A DNA stretch of 64,000 nt from Selaginella tamariscina (Eukaryota; Streptophyta; Lycopodiopsida; Selaginellales; Selaginellaceae), in assembly GCA_003024785.1 (NCBI GenBank), contig PUQB01000098.1:295672-359671 (forward strand). Reading direction: 5' to 3'. The number at the start of each line of letters is the position of its first letter. Position 1 is the stretch's first letter. Positions 47,790 through 57,465 of this stretch are shown piece after piece. The position numbers and the translations under genes are program-made. A model generated the notes under the pieces. That model worked only from the letters and a program-made list of their open reading frames with translations. It did not search any database and had not been told where the DNA came from.

Positions 47790-50700
47790 ATGGTGAGAGC
47801 TTCAAAACGTCTACTAGAGACTGCGCCTGATGAAGAGCCACGGGAAGAGAAGAGGATATCGAAGCAGAAGCGAGGCAAGAGAGGAGAACCATCTAATGTA
47901 CCAAAGGAGGATCCTCCAGTGACTCAGTCTGGAGTAGTAGCAGTTGAGCAAGAACAGCCTCCACCAACAATCACAGATTTCCCGGAGAGCTCGTCGCAGT
48001 TGCCTCCTTCATCCGCTGAGGTTGCAGTCCTGAACGAGCAAGTGCAGATGACAGAGGCAGCTGAAGCTAGCGAGGACGACTTGGAGGAGGCAGTCAGCAA
48101 AAAGAGAGGCCGCGGGAAAGCTGATTCAAAAGGCAAGAAGGCGAAGAGCGATAAGGAGCCGAAGGAGTTATACAGCATACCGGCGAGCCTGCATTTGGAG
48201 AGCTCAGCAAACCTGCTCGACAAAATTACTATCAAGGGACTTGGTGATCCTCCTGATGTGCCCATCTGCAGAATACATTCCAACGAGGTGGTTCGACGAG
48301 TGAACCCAGGGGACTTGGACAGGCTGGTGTCATCGTTGAAGAAGGCTGGTTATCTACGCAACACGGCCTTGTTCATTCTGTCCATCGGAGATCGACTCAC
48401 TGCTGAGGAGCTATCGGAGCTGTCGAAGGACACGATTCAGTACGAGCAGCACCGGTCTTTCGAGCAAGCTCTTACTCAGCCGGAGTACAAACAGTGGGCT
48501 TCAAGGCTCTCAAACAGGAAGTTTAGCTGCTGGGACGGGAACCATAGGCTACAGGCTTTGCAGAAGCTGTACCGAGAGGATGCAGAGGACAACCAGCGAT
48601 GGGCTATTCGCGTTCGATCGAGTTTCATCTCCACGGAGAACCTCGACATTCTTCAACTGGTTTCGATGTTCCAATCGATTAACATGTGAGTATTTTCTTT
48701 TCTTTTTGTTAAGAGTTTAGACTTACAGTTTCGTTGAACAGATCTTCAGCAACATCTGTGGAAACAACGCTACCACATATTCTCCTCGCTGTAAAGGCGG
48801 TCTGCACTAGTACAGAAGGAACTCAGAAAATCCTCGAGTCACTCACGGAGGTTGATCGTCTTGAGGTGCGGAAGTGGAAGGAGAGTTCATCAGGAAAGAC
48901 GGCTTGGCATCCTCTTCCGAACCTGATCTGCGCAAAGATACTTTTCAAGGTAACCTCCGATTTAATTTATAGGAAAGAAATTTTTAACTTGTTCTATGTG
49001 CAGAACGAGATCGACGATGATCTCGACAGAGCAGTCACCAGTGCTAAGGGCAATCCACAGGTTGAGGTGAACCTAAGCAGCTAGTATACAAGAAGCATGA
49101 CAAGCGTATGCACAAGTTCCTCTCCATCATAGACCCAGACTTGGGGGAGGAGTGGTTCCAGAAGGTGACAAACATCTCTCATAAGCAGTGTCGCTGGATG
49201 GGCATTGAGAAGCTGTATGCGATGTCAAGGGCGAAGATTCCAAACATGCTGCGACTCCGATACCTCAACAAGCTCACCCGTCTCGAATCCAAGGCAGAAC
49301 AACAGACACTTGGGCTACCGGGCATGCAGGACAAAGAGTGGATCAAGTGGTTCACCTTGGACTTATATTGGAAGGCTGTGCGCGAGGAAGCCATTCAGAT
49401 CCTTAAGGGGTTGCGAGAGGATGGTGAAGAAGTTGGAACGGATGTCGACTTCATGAGCTGGTTTGACGAGATGAGAATTCGGAGCAAGTGCCTGGTCTTT
49501 CAGCCCTTCCATGACTGCATACGGTTCACTTATTCGATGGAGCCGAATGAGTTTCTGGAGCGTGAGGAATCTGCGCGTCGGATGATATGGAGGTAAGCTT
49601 TCAATCCAGCATTGCTACTGTCTGACTTTGTGTTGCAGGTTCATACTGGCGAAGCAAATGACACCGTCCCATACGATGAAGCTGTGGACAGATCATACAA
49701 GCGAGCCTCACATGTGGTCGAAGAGCAGAGGAGCTCTAACACCGTTCGAACGGGAGCATGTTCCATTCTGGCTCGACTGTCCGTCGCAACAGCCACCAGC
49801 TTGGGAGAGCACACTATTCGACATGCACGCCAATGATCTACCAGCGATTGTTTGGGAGCCAGAAGAAGTAGAGGCTATCAAGAAGAGCAAGATGAAGAAG
49901 ACGGTGCGGAAGACAACTACACCTGCAAAGGGATCGGGAGCGGGACCAAGCTCTTCTACAGCACCTCCGCCGGCATTCGACTTTACAATCAATGAGGTAC
50001 AGCCACTTGTAGCTAGTTTGGACATCAAGGACGACCTGATGACCTTCATCCCGACCCTGGCTGCATCCCGTGGATCCTACGACCTAGCTGTGTGCGACAT
50101 GGAGGAGATGAGCAGGTCTTTCTTCGAGCCAGGTGCTTCCCAGACAGAGGTGTACACCAAGCTCCGAGAACAGGTTGACAGACTACATACGGTTGAGTCA
50201 CAAACGTTGTTCCAGGAAGTGGTAGGTGAATACGGCTTCAACCTCATCATCCTCGACTTGCCCAATGAGCTTGTATATGGAGGTGCTAGCATCAACAAGG
50301 ACATTGTGCAGCTAGATCCGGTGAAGTTTGAGGAGGCCTTGCAGTTCAGTGGAATGCACTTGGCAGCGAGTGGTTTCATGGTCGTCTTCGCGAGTTCTCC
50401 TTCTGTTTCGGCGGTGATTCAGGCGGCTGCAGTAATCAACTTGGAGGTTGCAGGGACTTACAGCGTCTACCGTGCACGAGGCTGGGGATACCGTGACAAA
50501 ATTAAGGTAAGCTAGCTATTCAAGTTCAAGTTTAACTTGGTCTATGTGGCAGGATAACTTGTTAGTTCTCTTGGTGCTGCAAAGCTCTGAGAAGAAGTCG
50601 AAGAGGCCAAACCCTCTGGCGTTGACGAACACGATCCTCGTCGACACTGCCGACCGTTATCAGGAGGCTTGGTAAGGAAGTGCTTTGCTATGTTTATCCT

Positions 50701-51015
50701 AATGGAAGATTGTGCAGGATTATGATTCAACCGAAGAGTGTTCGACTCATGCAGCTTTTGATCGAGCGTCTCAGTAGACCTGGCGACCTAGTCTGGGATA
50801 TTGGTTCCGGAACCGGGTCATCATTGTTAGCTGCCGTCGAGCTCGGAAGGAATATTATAGGAACCGAGAAGAGTTTCGAACTCTCTAGGTTGGCAACAAA
50901 CAAGCTTGCAGAGAACATTAGACCAGAAGAGTTACCTACTCAAACACCTCCACGTCCAAGCGTAACTGGTGGTTCGAGAACTGCAGCTTTACTTAAGATG
51001 AAGAAGAAACTTTAG
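47790..51015 (+). CDS. ParB-like / amino-DNA-methyltransferase fusion protein
   Basis: Six exons: 47790-48685, 48742-48949, 49004-49592, 49639-50506, 50553-50671, 50718-51015, all with GT-AG introns of 46-56 bp. Total length is 2978 bases; adding one base near 49075, where a single-base loss sits, gives 992 residues. Residues 1-130 are charged and disordered-like. A ParB/Srx-type domain follows: VCRIHS-type strand PICRIHSNEVVRRVNP, DLDRLVSSLKKAGY, and the hallmark CWDGNHRLQALQ (about 48525-48560). The C-terminus is a beta-class N4/N6 DNA methyltransferase: NLIILDLPNELVYGG at the catalytic motif IV site (about 50240-50285), then IQPKSVRLMQLLIE and motif I LVWDIGSGTGSSLLAAVELG (about 50785-50845). 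The order IV before I is typical of this class. DLPN replaces the usual DPPY, so activity is uncertain. Its partner is the divergent transposase gene. Confidence 0.85.
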
Positions 51016-51089
51016 CTAATGTATATTGAGTAATAAATTAAGCTAATATAAAAAAAAATTAAAAAGAAATACAACAGTTTTAATAGAAT

Positions 51090-51211
51090 TCTTTTTTGCC
51101 GACTGAGGCCAATACTGCCGACCAGAAAGAATATTCCAAAATATTCTAGAATATTCTTGAATATTCGAGCCCAGGCCTCCTGGGCCCCAAGCCTCCAAAA
51201 TGGCGACACTC
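51090..51211 (-). repeat. Right terminal and subterminal repeats
   Basis: TGCCGACTGA (51097) and TGCCGACCAG (51116) are followed by GAATATTC motifs, then CAGGCCTCCTGGGC and GCCTCC up to TGGCGACACTC at 51211. These mirror the motifs and order of the left end. Confidence 0.75.
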
Positions 51212-52912
51212 AGTTACAATGTAAAAAACTCAATTGTGCATAACACAAATGTGAGTTACAGTGTAAAAAAAAAGCATGAAATGATAATTAATACTCTTAA
51301 AAGGGAGGGTGCATGTGGGTTAAAAGATCCATTAACTAATAAAATATTATTAAATAATTAAGCTCACCAATGGTGAGCATATCTACTAGTTTGTATATAA
51401 TTATATATTATATAAATCCATATGTCTTTATTAATATATATATATATATATTTATAAAAGGCCGTTTTAATGCAACTAAAATAAAATCTGAAAAGTAAAT
51501 AAATTTATTCAATCTCAACTTCAAAAACTAGAGAATCTTAAAGCTTCTCCTAACCCACAAAACATAAGTTTAGAATTAAAATAGAATGTTAATACATTTT
51601 AACATTAATTCCTTATTTCTCCACATTGATAATTACTAATGAACATGTTATAGTAATACATAAAATGTTTAAACACGTCATCAAGAGTTCGAAGATGCAA
51701 CAATACAGATTATGTATTTGAAATTCCCTTAAGATTTGCTGATGCATATACTCCTTGTGTATAACATCTGATATAATCACATACAAATCGAGCATCTTCC
51801 ATGTAATTGACTTAAATAAACAACATATACCAAAACAATCTGAACCTAATATTCAATCTTGACCGTTACAGTATACCTTTATATATGTTCATATATACTA
51901 TCTACGTAATTCTAAATAAGATCTATAATGTCTGCTCTTTTAATTGTAAATTTGGTTTTAAGGTATATATTATCAAGGAGCTAAGAATATTGTTTAAATA
52001 TAAAAAGAATCGTATATATCTATAAATTATAATAGATATATATGAATTAGTGATAAATGCGTATCAAGCTTGTCAAGATATGACAATGCGTCTGTGATTA
52101 TAATTACACATACTGAAGTTTTATAATCTCTATTAGATAATTATTCTAATTGGCAAAACAAAATTGATTAAATATTAAATTAGAAGCCTTCAACAAATTC
52201 TTCAAAAATATTAATTTAGCTTGTAGTAGTATTTCTAAAATTTAATCCATATAAATTAATTCTTGTTAATATTAAATTATGTATATCAATTTTTATTAAT
52301 GTTTCACGGTATTAAGGATTTTAGAGAGCCTACAAAACCACTAATTTGCTTGTATAAAAATCAGGAAAAAATTCTTAAGACTTAACACATTTAAGTTGTA
52401 TGGAAGAAATAAAACTTCACGTATGCACAAAACATGTAAATATACACATATCTTTGTAATGTAGTCTGCGTCTTATATTCACTCTCATTCTCTCTCACTC
52501 ACTCGTTCCTCTCTCTATCAAAAACACACACACACACATATATATATATAGGAAAATGATAATAACAATCTTGAAAATAGAGAAGTTTAATGACAAATAA
52601 TCTTTGGTATTTCACCAAAATAGATTATAATCTATTTTAAGCTCATTATGTAACTTAATAAGATGATGTGATTTATTTGTTTTAATGTAAATTTAATTAG
52701 GGTTTGTGTATATGGAAAAAAAAAAAAAAAAAAACGAACACTTAAATAACAAGATAGTTTAGCGCTTCTTACATGTTTTAGATCTGATATATTTAAGCTT
52801 ATGCAATGTAAAACACATACAGTTATGTTCACACGCACATGCACAAGACATGTAAATTATACACATACGTCCATAGTACGTCTTTATATTCATAATAAAA
52901 CTTAGGAGTATG
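51212..52912. other. AT-rich spacer, no gene seen
   Basis: Contains an (AT)n tract at about 51437-51451, (CT)/(AC)/(AT) runs at 52480-52550 and a run of about 20 A at 52715-52734. No frame with coding character is visible. Confidence 0.6.
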
Positions 52913-54644
52913 TTATGCCATCTCCACAGAGAACACCTTCTCCTCCTCCTCATTGCCAAAGTTGAGGCGCTTAGCACTCACCTCAATACTTGACCTCCCA
53001 AAATACATAGTTATACACACGGCACGGGACCTTCCACGCTCTATACCATCAGAAATGTCCACCTTGAAACTCTCCTCCAGCTTGCAGTTTGCCTCAGTCG
53101 CATATTTTGGATCTATCTCCTCAGAACTGTATAGCTCCAGCGGCAGATAAGCCTGTGTTCCTCTAGAAGGAGAGTAAACCTTCTCAACCTTCTCAACTGT
53201 GAAATAACACGCGCGCGCGCGCACACACACGCCTACCTTGAAATCGTAAGGTACTTGCGAACAAACACATCAAAAACCTTGCTGCAGTGCAAAACACCTT
53301 CTTCATTCAGAAATATGTACTGCAGTGGATCACCAACTTCAAATACACGTGCATATTCCATTCCATAAGTAAGCTTGGAAATCCTCGAGAGCACTAAGCC
53401 AGAGTCAAACCCGAGCATCACAGCCCCGTTGCATATGGCACTCCCCGGATTTGGTGGTACAAAGACCTTCTTCACCTTCTTATCAAATGCTTCCCTAATG
53501 CGGCTTACCAGATACAAGTTGCTGGAGAATCCACCAACTAGGAACATGTACTTGATCTTGTTCTGCGTGTGAGCCAGCTGATCTTCAACAAGCTGAATAA
53601 CTTTGTCTACCTCCGGATCAAAGATTGCCTTCATATCTCCCAAGTTAAGATGAATCTCCTCATACTCAGACTCCTCTCGTATGATGCCGTGTTCTTGGTC
53701 GTAAGCCTTCCAAAGAATGGAGAGCGTCTTTGGAATGATCCAGGTCGTGGTAAAGCCTGAAGATCCGTCAAAGGAGCATTTTGCTGCTGACCACATTTCA
53801 TCAGGCCGGCAACAGAGCTGTCACTTTTGAGATACTCGTGCAAGCATCCAATCTTCTTCTCCAGCAGGCTAAACATGTTCTCATCTACAAACGTCCCTCC
53901 ACCCAATGCTCCTGAACAGATTGAACTCTCATGTACCTTGACACCAAACTTGTATGCCTTCTCATGCATAATGATGTCAATAGTCCCTCCTCCAATGTCT
54001 GCCACGAGGAAAGTGTCTCCCCTCTTGAACTTGACTTGATCACGGAGGATCCTCTGGCAGTAGAACGAGGCAGCTTCTGGCTCAAGCACGATCTTGAGAG
54101 GGAAGTAGCCACTCTTCATGCCGGCAGCTTCTGCAAAGCCCTTCATCTTCTTCTTGGTGGCATCATCCCAGAGAGCAGGAACAGTGATGCACCACTGGAT
54201 GTCATCCTCACTCAAGAACTTACCGTAGCGCCTCATCTCGGCCTTTGCAAAGTCAGAAAGGCACCTGAGGTAGTCTGTCACTAGGGTCTCCACATTGAGA
54301 TTCAAGGGAAGATCTGTGCCCTCAGCTGAGGACGAACTTGAGGCAAGAAGAAGCTTGAACTTGGTTGCAAACACACCGTTCAGATCTTGTGACTTGTTCA
54401 GGAAAGCATTCCATCCCCAATGTTTGAGTGCATAAGTGGATGAAGAAGAAGAAGCGGATGCACTAAAGTAGAACAGGCTTGTCTGAGTCTTGCAGTACGG
54501 AATTGCTCCAGCTTCCGCTTGTCCCGGCCATTCGTAGAATGAGTGGGCATCAAATGGATCGGAACGGTGGCCGAATGCAAATCCGGAGTATGTTGTGCCA
54601 AAATCTACACCAACAACAACCTTGGGAACTTCTGAACAACTCAT
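52913..54644 (-). CDS. HSPA12-like Hsp70-family ATPase
   Basis: An atypical Hsp70/actin-fold protein most like HSPA12A/B. It starts at 54644 with MSCSEVPKVV then GVDFGTTYSGFAFG (phosphate-1 loop). Further landmarks are WCITVPALWDDATKKKMKGF (about 54200), LVLEPEAAS-type KIVLEPEAASFYC, FLVADIGGGTIDI (phosphate-2, about 54010), and KYMFLVGGFSSNLYL (adenosine motif, about 53540). VFVPPNPGSAICNGAVMLGF comes after that. A short intron (about 53163-53236, containing a GC/GT run) leads to the last exon (GTQAYLPLELYSS to FSVEMA, stop 52913). There is one frame change near 53800 between SDSSVAGL and EMWSAAKCSF; otherwise it is complete (about 570 residues). It lacks the canonical EEVD end and SBD of cytosolic Hsp70, as expected for this subfamily. 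The role is probably regulatory or chaperone-like. Confidence 0.82.
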
Positions 54645-54980
54645 ATTGTACGCTATGCTAGAACTTTTGTGTACAGGCTAACACAGACATACGCACGTAT
54701 ATATATGTATCTATCTGCGTTTAAGATGGTACAAACAACGTGAAAGCAAGTTTACTATATATAAAGAACGTGCAAACAAGCAAGTTGCATTAATAATCTT
54801 CATTTTGGCCAAGGGTTCGTTTATAATGGTACTTGGGAATGATAGATTTAGAGTAGACACTGGACTTGTGCGTGCGTGCATATGTGCATTAAGATTTGAA
54901 ATGATTGAGAGAAAGAGAGGGAGTTTCAATAGACGTGTATGACCAATCTTAAACAACATGTGTTGTTTATCTTCTTTTTA

Positions 54981-55105
54981 GGGAAAATTGTTAAAAGCCC
55001 CTCTAAAGATTATAATATTGTAAAAAGGCCCTTTGAAGTTTTGAAATTGTCAAAATGTTCTTGTGAAGTTTTTGAATTTGTCAAAATGCCCTGTGAATAG
55101 TCGAA
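54981..55105 (+). repeat. MULE left TIR
   Basis: Pairs with the complement of about 57035-57156. It holds two internal copies of a 'gtcaaaatg' / 'gaagttttgaa' motif. Confidence 0.88.
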
Positions 55106-55127
55106 AAATAATATAAAAGAGAAAAAT

Positions 55128-56988
55128 GTGATTGTTTTGGGACAGCGCTACGCATCTCTATTTGAGCTTAAGCAATTGGTAAAAGATGTTGTTGTAGCTG
55201 AAAATTTTGAGTTGAGAAAAATAAAAAATGATAAATTTCTATATACACAGTTGGATGTAACAGAGAGGGGTGTTCTTGGCATTTGCACGTTTCACTCATT
55301 GATTAGGGCCCTACCTGCTCAATCAAAACATTCATCAGTGATCATTCATGTGGTGGGATTGATCATTTCGGGAACAAAGAAGCTTCATCGAGCTGGATTT
55401 CAGACAAGTTTCAAAACAAGGTGAGGGATGAGCCACACGTGACTCCCAAGAGTATAATGGCTGAAATTAGACGAGATCATGGAGTCTCTGTCTCTTACAA
55501 CTTGGCCTGGAAAGGGAAGGAGAGAAAGATGTTTTAGTAATTCATGGGATCATGAAGCTGCATACTCTAACCTAAAAGGTTACAAGATGTTGTTTTTGAG
55601 AAATAATCCCGGCTCTGTTCTAGATATTCAGCAAAATGATACATGTCATTTTTAAAGGCTTTTCTTAGTGTATCATGCTTCCATCTTAGGCTTTCAATAT
55701 TGCAAGCCTCTGATTAGATTGGATGGGACGCACATCAAATCCAGATACTTGGGATGCCTACTCGTGGCAACTATTGTGGATGCAAAAGGGCAATTGTTTC
55801 TATTGGCATTTGTGGTTGCAGATGTTGAGAATTGTGAAAACTGGATCTGGTTTTTGGAGCATTTGAAGAGGCTCATCAACACGAATCACCCATATGCTTC
55901 AACCTACACATTCCTCTCAGATAGACAAAAAGGTGTTCTGGACGTTGTATCTTTGATCTTTCCAAATGCCTATCATGGGTTTTGCATGAAACATTTCTCA
56001 GAGAATTTTCGAAAAACGTTTAAAAATACTGAGTTGGTTCATCTTCTTTGGAATGCTGCTTGAGCATTGACTCATTGTGATTTTGAAGAAGCTCTAGCAG
56101 CCATTCGAGAGAAAGATAGAGCTACTGCTGATTGGATTCTGGCTGCTGCTGAACCAAAGTTTTGGGCATTTGCATGGTTTGAGAGAGACCGGTTTCGGCA
56201 TTTAACCACAAACGTCTCTGAGTCTCTAAATGCTTGGCTTTTGGAAGCTCAAGACAAGCCAATCCTCGCTATGCTGAACATATCCGACAAAAGTTGATGA
56301 GCTAGTTTTATGAACGGAGGACAGAAGGTTTATCAAGCAAATGCAAGGTTGATGAGTTCAAGCTAGTTGACACAGTGGAGAAGATCATTCATGATGCTCT
56401 TTTACATGCAAGATATTATGTTGTCTCACCATCTGATGCAAATGTTTTCGAGATTCAAACAGAGAGTGGTGAACATATCTCAAAGAAGTTGCAGTTGTTG
56501 TTCATGGCAGAGATTGGGATTACAATAGAACCTATATAAATTAAAACCCTCTCTAAATTAAATAAAAATTATGGTCTCACTATATATATTATTATTGTAT
56601 TTTATTATTTTTTACCCTCCCTTATTTAAAACCCTCTCTAAATTAAATATTATCTCTAGTCCCAACATATTTAATTTATACAGGTTCTACTGTACCATGT
56701 ACCCATGGGATTGCAATCATCCTATGGAAAAGGGAGCGTGTTCAGAGTTATGTTCATCCCAGTTTTTTTGTGGATTCCTATTACAAATCATACACGGAAG
56801 TCATTTATCTAATGAATCTTCAAGAGTTGGAAGATGATGATTTGAAGCCTCCAAACACTCGCAAATCTCCTGGACGTCCAAAGAAGAAGCGAGTTTGCAT
56901 AGAGAATGAAGAAGAAAAACGAGCATTTCATTGTAGTCGGTGTGGACAATGTGGCCACAGCCGTTGCACTTGTACCGCAACAATTTAA
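55128..56988 (+). pseudogene. MuDR/MURA-type transposase, broken
   Basis: An N-terminal MuDR-like segment (GQRYASLFELKQLVKDVVVA then ENFELRKIKND) starts near 55128. The MULE DDE core has PLIRLDGTHIKSRYLGCLLV (first Asp, about 55725), STYTFLSDRQKGVLDVV (second Asp, about 55915), HGFCMKHFSENFRK and HLTTNVSESLNAWLLE (Glu, about 56215). A SWIM zinc finger follows, split by the MITE: left half CSCCSWQRLGL, right half PCTHGIAIILWKRE. Then come VQSYVHPSFFVDSYYKSYTE and a C-terminal zinc knuckle (CSRCGQCGHSRC, about 56935). Defects are an in-frame TGA at 56061-56063, frame changes near 55430, 55650 and 56290, and the MITE. No intact product is possible. Confidence 0.87.
56523..56692. mobile_element. 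170-bp mariner-like MITE
   Basis: The termini are CAATAGAACCTATATAAATT at left and CAGTAGAACCTGTATAAATT on the complement at right, with TA on both sides (56521-56522, 56693-56694). Such CAGTAGAACC-type ends with TA targets are known from plant Tc1/mariner MITEs. It has no coding capacity. An internal 'aaccctctctaaattaaat' motif is repeated. Removing it with one TA rebuilds the SWIM finger in frame. Confidence 0.9.
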
Positions 56989-57034
56989 ATTTGAATTTTA
57001 TGTAATTTAATCACAAAAATAGATTTTCTTCATT

Positions 57035-57156
57035 TATTTATATTGAAAAGGGCCTTTTTTTTGACAAATTGAAAAACTTCACATGGGCCTTTTGACAATT
57101 TCAAAACTTCAAACGGCAATATTGCAATCTTTGGAGGGCTTTTTAACAATTTTCCC
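57035..57156 (-). repeat. MULE right TIR
   Basis: Complement of the left TIR. Landmarks are 'gggccttttgacaatttcaa' and the terminal 'aacaattttccc'. Confidence 0.88.
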
Positions 57157-57433
57157 TTTTATTAATCTTAGAAATTATTAAACATAAATATGAATCAAAT
57201 GTTTACTGTCCTTCACATTGCCCTTTAGTTGAAAGTCACTTAAAATTTTTGGTGCAAGACGGTGTGAAAAACTCTAAACCCTTAACTTAACATTCAAGGG
57301 ATTACACAATTTCCTTAAAAGACCCTTAGGTGGCTTAATGTCAGTGTAAATGCCTCCTTAATCTAATTAACTTGTGTAATTCAAATTGATATTAACTTTA
57401 CATTGCAAGAGGATGAGTGAGACATCTACAATG

Positions 57434-57465
<32 letters not shown>

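Larger units (their letters stand above)
42877..51211. mobile_element. MULE-like DNA transposon carrying a ParB-methyltransferase gene (8.3 kb)
   Basis: The left end starts GGGTCTCGGCG and has GGAGGCT and CAGGAGGC. The right end, on the complement, starts GAGTGTCGCCA with the same GGAGGCT and CAGGAGGC blocks at matching distances. Both ends then carry several TATTCTAG/GAATATTC motifs and TGCCGACTG motifs. Inside are a DDE/SWIM transposase (-) and a ParB-methyltransferase gene (+), read outward from a shared repeat-rich promoter region. The left flank is confirmed by the uninterrupted homologue at 30361-30382. Flanking bases (ctgtagaat, agttacaat) give only an imperfect target duplication. The right flank does not match the continuation of gene X, so some sequence was lost. 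Confidence 0.8.
54981..57156 (+). mobile_element. MULE DNA transposon with long TIRs (2.2 kb)
   Basis: The ends are GGGAAAATTGTTAAAA (54981) and its complement (ending 57156). The inverted repeats stay alignable for about 120 bp, including 'tttgaagttttgaaattgtc' and 'gtgaagttttt'. The flanks (ttcttttta and ttttattaa) match at 6 of 9 bases, compatible with an old 9-bp target duplication. Inside is one transposase gene, interrupted by a MITE. Confidence 0.88.

Noticed and set aside
42868-51220. Flanks ctgtagaat and agttacaat as a 9-bp target duplication
   Set aside because: Only 5 of 9 bases agree, and the right flank is not homologous to the continuation of gene X. The target duplication is unproven; it was not used to support the element.
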